From: Candidatus Omnitrophota bacterium
GTDB taxonomy: Bacteria > Omnitrophota > Gorgyraeia > Gygaellales > Profunditerraquicolaceae
Length of the DNA: 19,893 bases
Direction: 5' to 3'
Assembly: GCA_028710845.1 (NCBI GenBank)
Contig: JAQTTI010000012.1
Span: 1-19,893, forward strand
A program made the translations under genes and the position numbers. Below, in pieces: positions 6,427-15,179 of the stretch. The number at the start of each line of letters is the position of its first letter. The first letter of the stretch is position 1. Under the pieces are notes generated by a model. It did not search any database. It was given only the letters and a program-made list of their open reading frames with translations, and was not told the origin of the DNA.

Positions 6427-7715
6427 TGAGTAAACCATCTATAAATACCGCTCAGCCGAATTTTTATGGCTTAGGCATCGCCCCGAAGATCCTTGACATC
6501 TTGGAGCGGATGAAGTTTAAAGTACCTACGCCTATTCAGTTAAAAGCAATTCCGTTAGCTTTAGAAGGAAAAGATATCGTGGGTATTGCCCAGACGGGTA
6601 CCGGAAAAACCCATTCTTTTGCCATTCCGATGGTACAGCTATTGGTGCAAAAAAAAGGTACCGGATTAGTGCTTGCTCCGACCAGGGAATTGGCCATACA
6701 GATTGATGAGGCTTTCCAGGAGATTGCCCGCGCTTTTAACATGAGGACGGCTTGTCTTATCGGAGGGGCCCCTATGCCGCCGCAGGTGCAGGCTTTACGC
6801 AGGGATCCCCATATAGTAATTGCCACCCCCGGAAGATTAATTGACCATATGTCGCAGTGGAATTTCCTGCCTGATAGCGTAATAATGCTGGTTTTGGATG
6901 AAGCCGACCGTATGCTAGATATGGGTTTTGCCCCGCAAATAGAAAAAATATTACGCTTTCTTCCCCGCGAAAGGCAGACCATGCTATTTTCCGCGACCAT
7001 GCCGAAAGAAATTATGAATATAGCTTCTAAATATATGAAATTACCTTTAAGCGTTGAAATAGCTCCTTCGGGAACTACTGCCGAGCTGGTTACCCAGGAA
7101 TTATTCATCGTGAAAAAAGAGGCAAAAACCCAGCTATTAAAGAAATTGCTCGGTCAATACCACGGTACGGTTCTATTATTTTCACGCACTAAGCACAATG
7201 CCAAAAAAATTGTCAGGTCAATCAGGGATATGGGTTATTCGGCTTCAGAAATACATTCTAACCGCTCTTTAGCTCAGCGCCGGGATGCTTTAGAAGGTTT
7301 CAAAGCCGGAAAATACAGGGTGTTAGTGGCAACAGATATCGCCTCGCGCGGGATCGATGTTACCGGAATAGAGTTAGTGCTTAACTATGATCTGCCTGAG
7401 GACGCAGAAAATTACGTGCATCGTATCGGCCGCACGGCCCGGGCCGGACATAAAGGGCATGCTATCTCTTTTGCTACTCCTGATCAGGGTAATGATGTCC
7501 GTGATATTGAAAAACTTATCAAAGCAACGCTTCCGGTATCTAAACATGCGGAACTTACCTTGGATAAATTCGGCGAACCTGTACAAAAATCCGGTAAGAC
7601 CGGCGTTCGTCAGCCTAGTCATGGACAGCCCAGAGGCAGGTTAAATTATGGACAGTCTAAACATGCCCAGGCCAAAAAGCCTTTCAAATATCCCAAACCA
7701 AGATTCTATCGTTAA
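6423..7715 (+). CDS. DEAD-box ATP-dependent RNA helicase, RhlE-like
   Basis: A 430-residue RNA helicase with all the core motifs in order: Q motif around PTPIQ (Q39), motif I AQTGTGKT (56-63), Ia APTRELA, Ib TPGRL, II DEAD (159-162), III SAT (190-192), IV LLFSRT, V VATDIASRGID and VI HRIGRTARAGH (from H333). After the two RecA domains comes a short basic tail rich in Arg, Lys, Gln and His with repeated GQ, likely an RNA-binding extension as in RhlE-type proteins. It would unwind short duplexes during ribosome assembly or mRNA turnover. Its start ATGATG overlaps the stop of the zinc-knuckle ORF and the local ribosome binding site is weak, so translation is probably coupled. No clear intrinsic terminator follows. 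Confidence 0.93.
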   Translation: MMSKPSINTAQPNFYGLGIAPKILDILERMKFKVPTPIQLKAIPLALEGKDIVGIAQTGTGKTHSFAIPMVQLLVQKKGTGLVLAPTRELAIQIDEAFQEIARAFNMRTACLIGGAPMPPQVQALRRDPHIVIATPGRLIDHMSQWNFLPDSVIMLVLDEADRMLDMGFAPQIEKILRFLPRERQTMLFSATMPKEIMNIASKYMKLPLSVEIAPSGTTAELVTQELFIVKKEAKTQLLKKLLGQYHGTVLLFSRTKHNAKKIVRSIRDMGYSASEIHSNRSLAQRRDALEGFKAGKYRVLVATDIASRGIDVTGIELVLNYDLPEDAENYVHRIGRTARAGHKGHAISFATPDQGNDVRDIEKLIKATLPVSKHAELTLDKFGEPVQKSGKTGVRQPSHGQPRGRLNYGQSKHAQAKKPFKYPKPRFYR

Positions 7716-7745
7716 ACCGCTAGAGCCAAATTCGCCTTAAAATAC

Positions 7746-7773
7746 TTGCTATAGTAAATATTTTACCTATAAT
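7746..7773 (+). promoter_or_regulatory. Promoter of the YbhGFSR-like efflux operon
   Basis: TTGCTA (7746-7751), a 16-nt spacer and the consensus TATAAT (7768-7773) lie in the only real gap before this operon. Transcription would start near 7780. Both inverted repeats listed next overlap this promoter. Confidence 0.6.
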
Positions 7774-7794
7774 GTATTTTAGATATTAAAATAC
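7754..7794. promoter_or_regulatory. Two tandem inverted repeats, candidate operators
   Basis: The first, GTAAA-tat-TTTAC (7754-7766), fills the -35/-10 spacer and contains TAAATATT, the same core as the marR palindrome at 18-25. The second, GTATTTTA (7774-7781) and TAAAATAC (7787-7794) with a 5-nt spacer, is perfect and covers the predicted transcription start. Binding at either would block RNA polymerase. The likely protein is the MarR regulator at 39-488 or another local regulator; this is inferred from position and shared sequence. Confidence 0.55.
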
Positions 7795-7808
7795 GAAAGG
7801 GGTAAGAA

Positions 7809-9155
7809 TTGGCAGGCAGAAGCAAAAAAGTTTTGGTTTTTATGTTTTTGCTGATTTTTACAATTTGCCCGGATTCTTTTTCCCAAAATTCTCCAGCCTT
7901 TGATATAAATCTCACCCTTGCTGATACAATCCTGATTGCTTTCAAAAATAACAAAGATATCCAGATGCAGGAAGCTGAAATTTCTGTGGCCAAAGCTGAT
8001 GTTTTAGGCGCAATCAGCCCTTTTTTGCCTCAGGTAAACTTTAAGGCCGGATATACCCGTAATGATAAGGTGCTTGCCGAAAATATTTTTTCCGGATACG
8101 AGAATGATAATTCGGCCGGAGTTTATATTAGTGAATCGGTTTATAGCGGCGGCGCCAACACGGCTAATCTTAAAAAGGCCGAGCTTTCCCTGGAAGCGCA
8201 AAAGGAAACTCTGCGGGCTAAAAAGATGGATGTAGAATTTGATGCCAAAAGGCTTTACTACGGGCTATTGCTTGCTTATGAAAATGAGCGGATCTCCCGT
8301 GAAACTCTCGACCAGGCAATTGCCCATTATGAAAATGTAAAACAGATGTATAAAAACGGGACAGCTTCCAGATTTGACCTTTTGCAGAGCGGGATCCAGG
8401 TTTCGCTTTTAGAGCCGAATTTGGTAAAAGCCAAAAACGAAATAGATTCCTTAAAAGCAGATTTAAACAAATTATTGGGCCGTAAAGTTGATTTTCCTAT
8501 TAATATAAAAGAAAAGTTATCCTATTCTTTTATCGGAATCAATGAAAATGAATTCTTGAAAATGGCTTACCTAAGGCGGCCGGAAATGCAATTAAAATCT
8601 TTAGGAATTGATATTGATAAATGGGAAATTAAAATGGCAAAATCCGGTTATCGTCCGCAGATTGACCTCTCCGGCGGGCTGACTTATCGCTCGGATAATT
8701 TGGGCGATATGTTTACCCGGAAACAAGGAAATTGGAATGCCGGTATATCGGTGAATATTCCTATTTTCGAAGGTTTTTCCACTAAGGCCAAGGTTGATGC
8801 TGCCCGGGCCCGTTATGCCCAAGCGAAAATCGATAAAGATAATTTAATCGATGCTATTGCGGTAGAAGTGCGTAAGGCCTGCCTAAACCTGAAAGAATCT
8901 GCTTCGATTATCCAATCGCAAAGAAGCAATGTCCAGGAAGCAAGAGAGGCTTTAAGGATTGCCGAAGTCAGTTTTCGAAACGGGGTGGCAATAAACCTGG
9001 ACGTATTAGACAGCCAGGTTTCGCTAGCCCAGATTCAAACCAATCTGGCTTCGGGTATTTTTGATTATTTAATGGCGTTGGCTTATTTGGACAGGAGTAT
9101 CGGTAAATTAATCATCAATGAAGGGCCGGGAGAAAATTATGAAAAAAAAGTTTAA
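7809..9155 (+). CDS. TolC-family outer-membrane efflux protein (ABC exporter operon)
   Basis: Second TolC-type channel, 448 residues, serving the HlyD-ABC exporter encoded next. A signal peptide (KVLVFMFLLIFTICPDSFS) ends near residue 25, then LTLADTILIAFKNNKDIQ begins the mature OEP fold. Paired helical regions (YKNGTASRFDLLQSG; FRNGVAINLDVLDSQVSLAQ) alternate with strands (GISVNIPIFEGFSTKAKVDAA), matching the internal duplication of the family. The start is TTG, supported by AAAGGGG (7796-7802) six bases upstream; no better ATG lies before the signal peptide. It overlaps the HlyD gene by 17 bases. It is clearly divergent from the TolC at 491-1792, so this is not a recent duplication. Confidence 0.9.
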   Translation: MAGRSKKVLVFMFLLIFTICPDSFSQNSPAFDINLTLADTILIAFKNNKDIQMQEAEISVAKADVLGAISPFLPQVNFKAGYTRNDKVLAENIFSGYENDNSAGVYISESVYSGGANTANLKKAELSLEAQKETLRAKKMDVEFDAKRLYYGLLLAYENERISRETLDQAIAHYENVKQMYKNGTASRFDLLQSGIQVSLLEPNLVKAKNEIDSLKADLNKLLGRKVDFPINIKEKLSYSFIGINENEFLKMAYLRRPEMQLKSLGIDIDKWEIKMAKSGYRPQIDLSGGLTYRSDNLGDMFTRKQGNWNAGISVNIPIFEGFSTKAKVDAARARYAQAKIDKDNLIDAIAVEVRKACLNLKESASIIQSQRSNVQEAREALRIAEVSFRNGVAINLDVLDSQVSLAQIQTNLASGIFDYLMALAYLDRSIGKLIINEGPGENYEKKV

Positions 9156-9969
9156 ATTAATAGCTTTAATTATTGTTGTTTTAGCCGCCTTGTCGTTTTC
9201 CGTTTTTTATTTTGCCGAAAAAGAATTGAATAACAAAGCCATAAAGGTATCCGGTAACATAGAGGGTGATGACGTGCGGATTTCTTTCCGCGTAGAAGGA
9301 CAGATAACCGAGCTTTTGACCGATGAAGGCAAGGTAGTAAAAAAAGGCGATATTGTTGCTCTTTTAAATACCGACGAATTGGTAAAAGAAAGGGATAACG
9401 CTTTCGCCCTGTTTAAGGCTGCGCAGTTCGATTATGAATTAGCTAAACTTGATTACCAAAGATCGGAAAATTTATTTAAAGAAGGGGCGGTATCAGCCCA
9501 GAAAAGAGACAGCGACAAAACACAATATGATTCCAGTCTGGCCAAGGTCGAGCAGCTGAAGGCCTCGCTTGATTTGGCCCAAACACGCCTGGATTTTACT
9601 AAACTAGCTTCGCCTTTAGATGGGTATATCCTGGTTAAAAGCAGCCTAAGCGGTGAAGTGGTTAAGGTCGGGACCCCGGTGTTTACCGCAATCGACCTGC
9701 ATAATATCTGGGTTACCGCTTATATTAACGAGAAAGATCTGGGCAGGGTAAAATTGGGCCAGGAGGCTTATGTTATAACCGATACTTTTCCCGGTAAAAA
9801 GTACAAGGGAGAAGTTTCTTTTGTTTCCAGCCAGGCGGAATTTACTCCCAAGTTTATCCAGACCCAGGAAGAAAGGGTAAAATTAGTCTACCGGATTAAG
9901 GTCAGGGTAGATAATTCTTCCCTGGAGCTTAAGCCGGGCATGCCAGCCGATGCTTACTTAATCGAATAA
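9139..9969 (+). CDS. HlyD-family periplasmic adaptor, YbhG-like
   Basis: Adaptor of an ABC-type exporter, 276 residues from ATG 9139, chosen because GGGAG (9128-9132) is six bases upstream; an ATG at 9118 adds seven residues but has a worse site. One N-terminal transmembrane anchor (LIALIIVVLAALSFSVFYF) is followed by a biotinyl-lipoyl half (GQITELLTDEGKVVKKGDIVALL), a coiled-coil hairpin of about 75 residues (80-155, with YELAKLDYQRSENLFKEGAV and LDLAQTRLDFTKL), the second lipoyl half (ASPLDGYILVKSSLSGEVV) and a beta-barrel domain ending in ELKPGMPADAYL. This contrasts with the hairpinless RND adaptor at 1779. Gene order matches E. coli ybhG. Confidence 0.9.
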   Translation: MKKKFKLIALIIVVLAALSFSVFYFAEKELNNKAIKVSGNIEGDDVRISFRVEGQITELLTDEGKVVKKGDIVALLNTDELVKERDNAFALFKAAQFDYELAKLDYQRSENLFKEGAVSAQKRDSDKTQYDSSLAKVEQLKASLDLAQTRLDFTKLASPLDGYILVKSSLSGEVVKVGTPVFTAIDLHNIWVTAYINEKDLGRVKLGQEAYVITDTFPGKKYKGEVSFVSSQAEFTPKFIQTQEERVKLVYRIKVRVDNSSLELKPGMPADAYLIE

Positions 9970-9975
9970 TCATAA

Positions 9976-10707
9976 ATGGTTACTATTAAAACCGCAGGTC
10001 TAACCAGGCGTTTTTCTTCCCTTGTTGCTGTCGATAATTTAAATCTGGAAATTAAAGAAGGAGAAATTTTCGGGTTAGTCGGCCCCGACGGCGCAGGCAA
10101 AACTACGACTATGCGTCTGTTAACGGGCATACTTGATCCCAGCTCAGGAGAGGCCTGGGTTTTTGATAAACACACTGTTAAAGAAGCTGAGGCCCTTAAG
10201 GAGCATATTGCTTATATGTCACAGCGCTTCGGTCTTTATGAAGAGTTAACCGTACTTGAAAATATTAATTTTTACGCCGATGTATATGGGGTAGGTCAGG
10301 ATCTGCGTAAGGATAAGATCGAACAGCTGCTCGGGTTTAGCGGCTTACTGCCTTTTAAAAAACGTTTTGCCGGCAAGTTATCCGGCGGGATGAAGCAGAA
10401 ATTAGGCCTGGCTTGCGCATTAATCCATACTCCTAAGGTTTTATTTCTTGATGAGCCGACTAACGGGGTAGACCCGGTCAGCCGCCGGGATTTTTGGAAT
10501 ATACTCTATGACCTTTTAAAAGAGAAAGTTACTATTTTCTGCTCGACATGTTATCTTGATGAAGCCGAGCGTTGCCACAGGGTCGGCCTGATCCATAAGG
10601 GAAAGCTTTTACGCTGCGCCAGCCCGGATGATATTAAAAAAGAATATAATGTCAAGAGCCTGGAAGAAGCATTTATTACAATAATTAAAGAATATGAGTC
10701 AAAATAA
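9976..10707 (+). CDS. ABC exporter ATPase, equivalent to the N-terminal half of YbhF
   Basis: A 243-residue nucleotide-binding domain. Walker A is GPDGAGKTT (36-44), with Asp in place of the usual Asn, as remembered for the N-half of E. coli YbhF. Next come the Q-loop region MSQRFGLYEELTVLENINFYAD, signature LSGGMKQ (from L135) and Walker B LFLDEP with D159 and E160. The switch region reads STCYLDEAE: the conserved H-loop histidine is Cys192. It is therefore expected to give a good signature motif to its partner but to have a poor catalytic site of its own. There is no clear ribosome binding site before the ATG, six bases after the hlyD stop. Its end overlaps the next ATPase gene. Confidence 0.9.
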   Translation: MVTIKTAGLTRRFSSLVAVDNLNLEIKEGEIFGLVGPDGAGKTTTMRLLTGILDPSSGEAWVFDKHTVKEAEALKEHIAYMSQRFGLYEELTVLENINFYADVYGVGQDLRKDKIEQLLGFSGLLPFKKRFAGKLSGGMKQKLGLACALIHTPKVLFLDEPTNGVDPVSRRDFWNILYDLLKEKVTIFCSTCYLDEAERCHRVGLIHKGKLLRCASPDDIKKEYNVKSLEEAFITIIKEYESK

Positions 10708-11650
10708 TATTGCCGTAAGCGTAGAAAATTTAGAGAAGAGGTTCGGTAGTTTTACGGCGGTGAATAAAATTAATTTTTCCGTACCGGCCGGAGAAGTCTT
10801 TGGTTTCTTAGGGCCGAACGGGGCAGGAAAGTCTACGACCATAAGGATGCTTTGCGGGATTATTTCACCAACAGGCGGAAGCGGCCAGGTGGGAGGTTTT
10901 GATATTATTAAGGAACAGAATAAGATTAAAGAGCATATCGGTTATATGTCCCAGAAATTTTCGCTCTATAATGATTTAACGGTCGAAGAAAATATAAATT
11001 TTTACAGCGGAATATACAAGATACCGAAGCAGGATAAAAAAGAGCGTTTCGATTCGGTGATACATGCCGCCGGATTAGAAGGAATGGAACATAGCCTTAC
11101 CGCCACTCTGCCCGGAGGATGGAAGCAGCGCCTGGCCCTTGGTTGCGCCCTTTTGCATAAACCGAAAATAATATTTCTTGACGAGCCTACTTCCGGGGTT
11201 GATCCGATAACCCGGGCAAATTTCTGGGCGGTTATCAAAAAGTTAGCTGATGAAGGGGTAACGGTATTTGTCACCACCCATTATATGGATGAAGCGGAAA
11301 ATTGTAACCGGATGGTGTTGATCTATCACGGCACCATTATTGCTATGGGTACCCCGCAGGAGATGAAAACAAACTGTATGAAGAATGAAGTTATTGAAAT
11401 TGCCCTGCCAGATTCTCAAAGCTGGCTGGGAAAAATAAGCAAACTTGAAACTATCAAAGAAGCAGCGCTTTTTGGTTCGAATATCCATGCAGTAGTTTAT
11501 GATAGCTTGCGGGCAATAAATGAAGTCAAAGAATTTTTCAAGAAAGAAATGATCGAAGGGGCCAAGGTTAATAAAATAATCCCTTCATTAGAAGATGTGT
11601 TTGTTTATTCTATAGAAGAATATGACCGGTCAACACTTAAAAAGGATTAA
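10694..11650 (+). CDS. ABC exporter ATPase, equivalent to the C-terminal half of YbhF
   Basis: A 318-residue ATPase: a nucleotide-binding domain plus about 80 extra C-terminal residues of the DUF4162 type common in drug exporters. Walker A is GPNGAGKST (40-48), Walker B LDEP has D163 and E164, and the H-loop TTHYMDEAE keeps His196. The signature is LPGGWKQ (from L139) instead of LSGGxxQ; the YbhF C-half is likewise degenerate here. Paired with the preceding ATPase it would complete one canonical ATP site (its Walker motifs and His with the partner's LSGGMKQ) and one degenerate site. It overlaps the preceding gene by 14 bases and the first permease gene by 29, so stoichiometric expression is likely. 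Confidence 0.9.
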   Translation: MSQNNIAVSVENLEKRFGSFTAVNKINFSVPAGEVFGFLGPNGAGKSTTIRMLCGIISPTGGSGQVGGFDIIKEQNKIKEHIGYMSQKFSLYNDLTVEENINFYSGIYKIPKQDKKERFDSVIHAAGLEGMEHSLTATLPGGWKQRLALGCALLHKPKIIFLDEPTSGVDPITRANFWAVIKKLADEGVTVFVTTHYMDEAENCNRMVLIYHGTIIAMGTPQEMKTNCMKNEVIEIALPDSQSWLGKISKLETIKEAALFGSNIHAVVYDSLRAINEVKEFFKKEMIEGAKVNKIIPSLEDVFVYSIEEYDRSTLKKD

Positions 11651-12764
11651 AGCGGTTGCCTGGAAAGAATTCATTCAGGTAAAACGCGACCCGCGCAGTT
11701 TAGGGCTGGCATTAGCCATTCCGATATTCATGCTTTTGATTTTCGGCTACGGGCTTTCACTTGATATCGATCACGTACCGATGATTGTCTGGAACCAGGA
11801 TGCCTCGTCTAAAGTTACCCGCGAATTTTTGCTTAATTTTAGCAATTCAAAATATTTTAAGATTACAGGCTATACGGATAATTATAAAGACATTACCGCA
11901 AAAATCGATAGGGGGCAAATTATGATGGCCCTGGTTATCCCGAAAGATTTTTCGAAGGATATTGAATCGGGGAAAACCACTCCTTTGCAGTTAATAGTTG
12001 ATGGCAGCGATGCCAATACCGCCACTATTGCTTTAGGATACGTGCGTTCCGTTGTAGCTGACTATAATATATCCCTTTTAACTAATGTTTTTAGGCAGCA
12101 CGGGTTAAATCCGGTTAAATCCATAAATGCCCATCCGAGAATTTGGTTTAATATGGGCCTGGTGAGTACCTGGTTTATTATTCCCGGAGTTATTGCAATG
12201 ATCATAATGATCATTGCGGCTCTTTTAATTTCCATAACTATTTCCAGGGAATGGGAAAGAGGGACAATGGAGCAGTTGATATCGACTCCGGTCAAGGGGC
12301 CCGAATTAATTATCGGTAAGTTCATACCTTATTTTGTTATTGCCTTCTTTGACCTGGCCGTGGGGGTAGTGATGGCGAAATTTTTATTCGGGGTACCTTT
12401 TAAAGGAAGTTACTTATTATTTATTATGTTAAGCTCTTTGTTTTTGACCGGAGCGTTGTCCTTAGGCATACTTATTTCAGTAAATTCAAAAACCCAGTTA
12501 ATGGCAACCCAAATGGCCAGTCTTTCAACTTTAATCCCTACCATGTTATTATCGGGATTCATTTATCCGATTTTTAATATGCCGAAGTTCATCCAGGCAG
12601 TTACTTATTTAATTCCGGCCCGCTATTATATCCTTGTACTCAGGGATATATTCCTGAAAGGCAACGGCATAAACACTTTATGGGATGAAGCGGTTTTCCT
12701 TACTTTGTTCGCTTTTTTTATGTTTACTTTCGCTTTAAAGAAGTTTAAGAAGAAAGTGGCTTAA
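11622..12764 (+). CDS. ABC-2 type exporter permease, YbhS-like
   Basis: A 380-residue membrane subunit of the ABC-2 family. An N-terminal cytoplasmic helix carries WKEFIQVKRDPRSL, followed by TM1 (LALAIPIFMLLIFGYGLSL), a large extracytoplasmic domain of about 150 residues (DHVPMIVWNQDASSK through KSINAHPRIWFNMG), and five more membrane segments. The ABC-2 landmark EWERGTMEQLISTPVKGPE lies between TM2 and TM3, and the last helices include TMLLSGFIYPIFNMP. The ATG lies inside the ATPase gene, so the reading frames overlap. It should pair with the next permease as a heterodimer driven by the two split ATPases. Substrate unknown; in E. coli the related pump exports drugs and may also carry cations. 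Confidence 0.9.
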   Translation: MTGQHLKRIKAVAWKEFIQVKRDPRSLGLALAIPIFMLLIFGYGLSLDIDHVPMIVWNQDASSKVTREFLLNFSNSKYFKITGYTDNYKDITAKIDRGQIMMALVIPKDFSKDIESGKTTPLQLIVDGSDANTATIALGYVRSVVADYNISLLTNVFRQHGLNPVKSINAHPRIWFNMGLVSTWFIIPGVIAMIIMIIAALLISITISREWERGTMEQLISTPVKGPELIIGKFIPYFVIAFFDLAVGVVMAKFLFGVPFKGSYLLFIMLSSLFLTGALSLGILISVNSKTQLMATQMASLSTLIPTMLLSGFIYPIFNMPKFIQAVTYLIPARYYILVLRDIFLKGNGINTLWDEAVFLTLFAFFMFTFALKKFKKKVA

Positions 12765-12782
12765 TATTAAAAGGAGTAGAGC

Positions 12783-13910
12783 GTGTTCGAAAGGGCCAAG
12801 GCGATCCTGGTAAAAGAATTCAAACAAATATTCCGCGACAGCAGGATGAAGACGATAATCTTTGTTTCTCCGCTTATCCAGATAATCTTATTCGGCTATT
12901 CGGCGAACAAAGACATTACCTATGTCCCGACGGCTATTTATGACCGGGATAATACAGCTGAAAGCCGGGAGTTTCTGCGTAAATTTACTTATTCTAAATA
13001 TTTTGTCCCCGAAAAATATATTTTTAACGATAGCCAACAGGATTTTGTTTTAAATAAAGGTTTAGTCAATACCGTTATCCGTATTGACCGGGGATTCGGC
13101 AGGAACCTTAAGGCCAATAAAGAAGCCAGTATCCAGCTGGCCTTTGACGGCACGGATTCAAATACCGCAATGATTGTTATGGGCTATGCCAATACTATTA
13201 TAAGCAACTATCAGGGCCAAATCCTTAAGGCTAAGGCTGATTCGGAGGGGATTTTAGAAAGCATACCAAGCATAGATCTGCGGGACCGGGCCTGGTTTAA
13301 CGGAAACCTGGTTTCCAGAAACTATTACCTGCCCGGGGTAATTTGCACGATCGTGACCATGATGTCTCTTTTACTGACTGCCATGGCAATTGTAAAAGAA
13401 AAAGAGATTGGGACGATGGAGCAGTTAACGGTCAGCCCCTTAAGGCCTTTAGAGTTGATTATTGGCAAGCTTCTTCCTTTTGGGATTATTTCGCTGATAC
13501 AGGTCATTTTGATTACTACATTGGGGGTTATCTGGTTTCACATCCCCTTGAGGGGCAATATTATTCTTTTATTATTTTCGGCCGGCATATATTTATTTAC
13601 TACTTTAGGCATAGGCTTGTTTATCTCAACTATATCTTCGACCCAGCAGGAAGCAAATATGACCGTGTTCCTTATCTACCTGCCGACTGTTTTACTCTCC
13701 GGGTTTGCTTATCCCATATCCAACATGCCGCAGGCTATCCAGTGGTTTACGATTTTTAATCCCATGCGTTATTTTATGGTGATTATCAGGAGTATTTTTC
13801 TAAAAGGGGTAGGCATAGAAGTGCTTTGGCCGCAGTTATTACCGCTTTTTATCATCGGGGTCACTGTCATTACCCTAAGTTCCTTGCGGTTCAGGAAAGG
13901 ATTAAGTTAG
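12783..13910 (+). CDS. ABC-2 type exporter permease, YbhR-like
   Basis: A 375-residue partner of the preceding permease with the same plan: cytoplasmic KEFKQIFRDSRMK, TM1 (IIFVSPLIQIILFGYSA), an extracytoplasmic domain of about 150 residues and a five-helix C-terminal bundle. The ABC-2 motif is KEKEIGTMEQLTVSPLRPLE and the late helix has TVLLSGFAYPISNMP. The start is GTG at 12783 with a strong AAGGAG (12771-12776) six bases upstream. It completes a HlyD-ATPase-ATPase-permease-permease cassette colinear with ybhGFSR. A single base separates its stop from the following MFS gene. Confidence 0.9.
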   Translation: MFERAKAILVKEFKQIFRDSRMKTIIFVSPLIQIILFGYSANKDITYVPTAIYDRDNTAESREFLRKFTYSKYFVPEKYIFNDSQQDFVLNKGLVNTVIRIDRGFGRNLKANKEASIQLAFDGTDSNTAMIVMGYANTIISNYQGQILKAKADSEGILESIPSIDLRDRAWFNGNLVSRNYYLPGVICTIVTMMSLLLTAMAIVKEKEIGTMEQLTVSPLRPLELIIGKLLPFGIISLIQVILITTLGVIWFHIPLRGNIILLLFSAGIYLFTTLGIGLFISTISSTQQEANMTVFLIYLPTVLLSGFAYPISNMPQAIQWFTIFNPMRYFMVIIRSIFLKGVGIEVLWPQLLPLFIIGVTVITLSSLRFRKGLS

Positions 13911-13911
13911 A

Positions 13912-15132
13912 ATGAATGTTCAAAAAAAAGCCGCATTCAAACTTATTTTATTCTTCGGCCTGGTCAGCCTTTTCGGCGATATAGTTTATGAAGGGGCGCG
14001 CAGTGTAAACGGGCCATATCTTAAAACACTTGGCGCAAATGCCGCAATCGTAGGCCTGGTTGCCGGCCTGGCTGAATTCTTAGGCTATGCCGTGCGTTTA
14101 TTTGCCGGATATTTTGCCGATAAGTCGCGGGCCTACTGGTTGTTAACTTTCGTAGGTTACGGGATGTTAATTAGCGTACCCTTACTTTCTCTGACCGGGA
14201 TATGGCAGGTGGCAGTTGTTTTTATCGTAGTTGAAAGGCTGGGCAAGGCAATCAGGAGCCCGGCCAGGGATACAATTCTTTCCCAGGCGACTAAGCAGGT
14301 AGGCACGGGTTTTGGTTTTGCTATTGCCGAGGCCCTTGATCAAATCGGTGCGATAGCCGGCCCATTAATCTTTACCGTACTTTTCATGGTTCTCGGCAAA
14401 GGAGAGAGAAGCCTGGGGGATTATCAATACGGTTATTCTTTGCTTTGGATCCCCCTGGGTTTGGTTTTACTTTGTATTTTCTTTGCCTACCGGGCCGTAC
14501 CTCATCCCGAAGTTTTAGAGGTAACTCCAGCTAAGATCCAGGAATCGGATAAATTAAGCAAAATTTTCTGGATTTATACAATTTTTACCTTTATTACTAC
14601 TTTAGGTTATGCAAATTTTGCATTAATCGGTTTTCACCTTAAGGCAAGGCAGGTATTGAATGACGCGCAGATTCCCCTTTTTTATGCTTTTGCAATGGGA
14701 GTGGATGCCATAGCCGCGTTATCCATCGGTAAAATATATGACATTTTTAAAGATAGAAGCGGCAATGAGAATGCCGGGTTAACTACTTTAATTGTGATTC
14801 CGTTTTTTTCTTTATTCATTCCGGTCTTAGTTTTTTCAACTAAATCAGCTTTGGTTTTTACGGGGGTAATTATTTGGGGGTTGGTAATGGGCTGCCATGA
14901 AACGATCATGAAGTCGGCGATTGCTGACTTAACCCCTATAAAGAAAAGAGGCACAGGATACGGAATATTTAACTCTGCTTATGGTCTGGCGATTTTTATC
15001 GGTAGTGCCCTAATAGGCCTGCTTTATGAAAGATCAATAGGTGCAGTTATTTCTGTCAGCATCGGTATTGAAATAGTGGCGATTGCCGCTTTTTTTGTTT
15101 TAAAAAAAGAAGTCTTGACTAGCAAAAAATAA
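13912..15132 (+). CDS. MFS transporter
   Basis: A 406-residue major facilitator protein with twelve predicted membrane segments. The N-terminus reads FGLVSLFGDIVYEGARSVNG, the loop 2-3 area has AGYFADKSRAYW and loop 4-5 holds ERLGKAIRSPARD, all usual in a bacterial MFS subgroup whose substrates are unassigned. A cytoplasmic linker near residue 200 joins the two six-helix halves. The ATG starts one base after the YbhR-like stop, with AGGAAAGG (13893-13900) upstream, so it is probably the last gene of the exporter operon. It might extrude the same class of compounds, but the sequence does not say. The nikR promoter lies partly in its last codons. Confidence 0.85.
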   Translation: MNVQKKAAFKLILFFGLVSLFGDIVYEGARSVNGPYLKTLGANAAIVGLVAGLAEFLGYAVRLFAGYFADKSRAYWLLTFVGYGMLISVPLLSLTGIWQVAVVFIVVERLGKAIRSPARDTILSQATKQVGTGFGFAIAEALDQIGAIAGPLIFTVLFMVLGKGERSLGDYQYGYSLLWIPLGLVLLCIFFAYRAVPHPEVLEVTPAKIQESDKLSKIFWIYTIFTFITTLGYANFALIGFHLKARQVLNDAQIPLFYAFAMGVDAIAALSIGKIYDIFKDRSGNENAGLTTLIVIPFFSLFIPVLVFSTKSALVFTGVIIWGLVMGCHETIMKSAIADLTPIKKRGTGYGIFNSAYGLAIFIGSALIGLLYERSIGAVISVSIGIEIVAIAAFFVLKKEVLTSKK

Positions 15133-15143
15133 TATGTTACTAT
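15115..15143 (+). promoter_or_regulatory. nikR promoter
   Basis: TTGACT (15115-15120), a 17-nt spacer and TACTAT (15138-15143) make a reasonable sigma70-type promoter beginning inside the 3' end of the MFS gene. Transcription would start near 15150, about 30 nt before nikR. Confidence 0.55.
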
Positions 15144-15160
15144 TCTAAAATTAGTAGCAC
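15134..15160. promoter_or_regulatory. NikR-like operator over the nikR promoter
   Basis: ATGTTAC (15134-15140), 13 bases, then GTAGCAC (15154-15160) is an imperfect inverted repeat. It matches the GTGTTAC-N13/14-GTAACAC type of NikR box described for Desulfovibrio-like bacteria, with one difference per half. It overlaps the -10 box and start of transcription, so NikR with bound nickel would shut off its own gene. Confidence 0.65.
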
Positions 15161-15179
15161 ATAATTTTAAGGAGTGATT

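Noticed and set aside
6536..7108. 190-codon open frame on the minus strand
   Set aside because: It lies wholly inside the DEAD-box helicase gene, whose motifs are unambiguous, and its translation shows no recognisable domain. It is a shadow of the coding strand.
13343..13759. 138-codon open frame on the + strand in another frame
   Set aside because: It overlaps the YbhR-like permease in a second frame and translates to a sequence without family features; the permease frame carries the ABC-2 motif.
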